NCBI GenBank assembly: GCA_963827605.1
Contig: CAWHBK010000001.1
Coordinates: 1-64,000 of the forward strand
Source: DSYU01 sp963827605
Lineage (GTDB): Bacteria; Chloroflexota; Anaerolineae; Anaerolineales; Anaerolineaceae
Length of the DNA stretch: 64,000 nucleotides
Direction: 5' to 3'
How positions within the stretch are numbered: position 1 is the stretch's first letter; every line of letters begins with the position of its first letter. The position numbers and the translations under genes were made by a program. Below the pieces are notes generated by a model that made no database searches, was not told the origin of the DNA, and was given only the letters and a program-made list of their open reading frames with translations. Positions 62,932 to 64,000 of this stretch are shown in pieces.

Positions 62932-64000
62932 TTAGGCTTCGAATTTATAACCATCTTTATAGAGTTGATCCAATACTTTCTGGATGTCCGCCGCGGCTTC
63001 CTCTGGTTTCTTTGTTCCGGCGACCAGGCCCTGTTGGCCTTCCTGGAAAGCGCGGGTTACCTCAGGCGGCCAGAACCAATCCAGATACGTGGTCTGGTTG
63101 TCAACGCATTCCTTTGCATACTTGAGCGCGATGGGGTTATCGCTGGCCTGCACATTAACATTCGTCGAGACGGGCGATGCATTCAAGCTATTGAAGAACT
63201 TGACCGATTCATCGCTCGACCACCAATCCAGAAGCGCCTGGGCCGTTTCTAGGCGCTCAGGCGCGATCTTGGAATAGATGCATTCGGCTGAGCCGGTGCC
63301 ACCTGGCATCTGACGCTTGATGTTGGCATCTGCGACAACCCGCACCGGAGCCATCAGGCTTAAATCCAGATCAGGCACAGGATTATCTTTGACAAAGCCA
63401 ATCCGCCAGATGTGACCATAATAGAAGGCTGCTTTTGCCTGCGCAAAGCTCAGCCAGGCCCCGTCACTGTCTAGGCTGTTGACGCCGTCGATGAACATGC
63501 CATCCTGAGCGAACTTATATAACACCTCCAGCGCGGCCACGTGTTCTGGGTCGGTAAATTTCATATCGCCCGCCAGGGTCTTGAAGGTATTGTCAATAGC
63601 CTTGTTCCCGGATGTTTGACCGTAAGCCCAGAACTGCCAGACTGGCCACATATAAATATTCTTGCCTTCATGGGTGAACGGCGCAACCCCGATCTTCTTG
63701 AACTCGGTCGCCATTGCCTTGAGTTCATCATAGGTTTCCGGCTCTTTGGTGGCGCCAATTTTGTCGAAAAGTTTCTTGTTATACATGAAGGTAAAGCCAT
63801 CGATCCCGCCCACCGGTAACGCCCAAAGTTTCCCCTTCATAGAATATGTGGTCAGGCCAACCGGGCGGAAGCGGTCTTTATACGAGATATTCGAGAGATC
63901 TAAGACCTTGCCACCGGTGGCATAGCGGCGCAAATCCTGGCCATTGAGATCCATGAAATCGATCTGATCGCCAGCAACTTCGCTAGCAGCGAAGAGTTCG
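62932..64000 (-). CDS. extracellular sugar-binding protein (family 1), 5' end outside the window
   Basis: At least 356 residues are readable; the frame stays open past the right edge (it reads ELFAASEVAGDQIDFMDLNG at the edge), so the signal peptide is not seen. Motifs are LRRYATGGKVLDLSNISYKD, TYSMKGKLWALPVGGIDGFT, KKLFDKIGATKEPETYDELK and AWLSFAQAKAAFYYGHIWRI. This is the UgpB/MalE-type order. It would capture sugar outside and deliver it to the two permeases encoded next. With the DUF6259-like enzyme the operon makes a compact uptake-and-cleavage route. Confidence 0.9.
   Translation of the reverse strand, partial: ELFAASEVAGDQIDFMDLNGQDLRRYATGGKVLDLSNISYKDRFRPVGLTTYSMKGKLWALPVGGIDGFTFMYNKKLFDKIGATKEPETYDELKAMATEFKKIGVAPFTHEGKNIYMWPVWQFWAYGQTSGNKAIDNTFKTLAGDMKFTDPEHVAALEVLYKFAQDGMFIDGVNSLDSDGAWLSFAQAKAAFYYGHIWRIGFVKDNPVPDLDLSLMAPVRVVADANIKRQMPGGTGSAECIYSKIAPERLETAQALLDWWSSDESVKFFNSLNASPVSTNVNVQASDNPIALKYAKECVDNQTTYLDWFWPPEVTRAFQEGQQGLVAGTKKPEEAAADIQKVLDQLYKDGYKFEA

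Noticed and set aside
1..64000. CRISPR array, rRNA operon, replication origin, riboswitch
   Set aside because: No regularly spaced repeats, no rRNA signature, no DnaA-box cluster and no recognisable aptamer were seen.

Overview
The window looks like a Chloroflexota (Anaerolineae-type) chromosome. This is inferred from gene content: large MalT/LuxR-type STAND regulators (one fused to a SARP/BTAD domain), ECF sigma factors paired with large membrane-anchored anti-sigma-like proteins, many CPBP membrane proteases, a DUF6259-like glycosidase beside a sugar ABC transporter, and class C beta-lactamase-like serine hydrolases. No rRNA, CRISPR array or plasmid/phage structural gene is visible. Unusually many genes are broken by single-base frameshifts, in-frame stops or truncation. 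Some breaks could be base-calling errors, but the truncated and fused genes look like real decay.

Layout. 0.1-1.9 kb: tRNA-Arg(UCG), a remnant of an excisionase-like DNA-binding protein, an unknown small gene, and MFS and serine-hydrolase remnants. 2.0-7.2 kb: an ABC exporter (permease and ATPase) followed in the leftward operon direction by its likely two-component system. 7.3-15.4 kb: an IS630-like remnant, a CPBP protease, a MalT-like regulator flanked by two inverted 78-bp copies of one promoter module, and a rightward cluster (small family protein, Tat-signal flavodoxin, DUF6544-like membrane protein, small membrane protein, HEXXH protein). 15.5-18.6 kb: M23 peptidase, DUF3267-like zincin, GNAT acetyltransferase, lipoprotein. 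19.0-21.2 kb: a decayed ECF sigma/anti-sigma pair. 21.5-28.4 kb: a small family protein, chimeric remnants, then a second two-component system with an ABC exporter. 28.5-31.4 kb: an intact ECF sigma factor with an anti-sigma-like/TolB-like protein. 31.8-35.5 kb: a decayed tyrosine integrase next to a tRNA-Arg 3' fragment, two insertion-sequence remnants and a decayed serine hydrolase. 35.8-46.9 kb: mixed membrane proteins, CPBP proteases, a deazaflavin-dependent nitroreductase, an alpha/beta hydrolase, lipoproteins, a radical SAM protein, an amino-thiazoline hydrolase-like protein and methyltransferase remnants. 47-58.7 kb: a PEP-utilising (rifampin phosphotransferase-like) enzyme, an MFS fragment, a BTAD-STAND regulator, a nitrilase remnant, two more small family genes, a fused epimerase and a serine hydrolase. 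58.9-64 kb: a leftward sugar-uptake operon (binding protein, two permeases, DUF6259-like glycosidase), cut by the right edge.

How the genes connect. Two sequence-level regulatory systems stand out. First, the MalT-like regulator at 9-11.7 kb sits between two copies of one promoter module, each pointing outwards, one to the CPBP gene and one to the 12.2-15.4 kb cluster; it probably controls both. Second, at least five promoters between 36.9 and 57 kb share a TTAACG element exactly 20 bases before a -10 box, in three of them as a tandem repeat of 12-bp period; they drive two small family genes, the PEP-utilising enzyme, a serine hydrolase and an Ig-like surface protein, suggesting one response-regulator regulon. 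A family of roughly 60-85-residue proteins ending in a DQxxLHxLLxxIRxLxLxLISV-like motif occurs five times (one decayed), usually first in a transcription unit and downstream of these shared elements.
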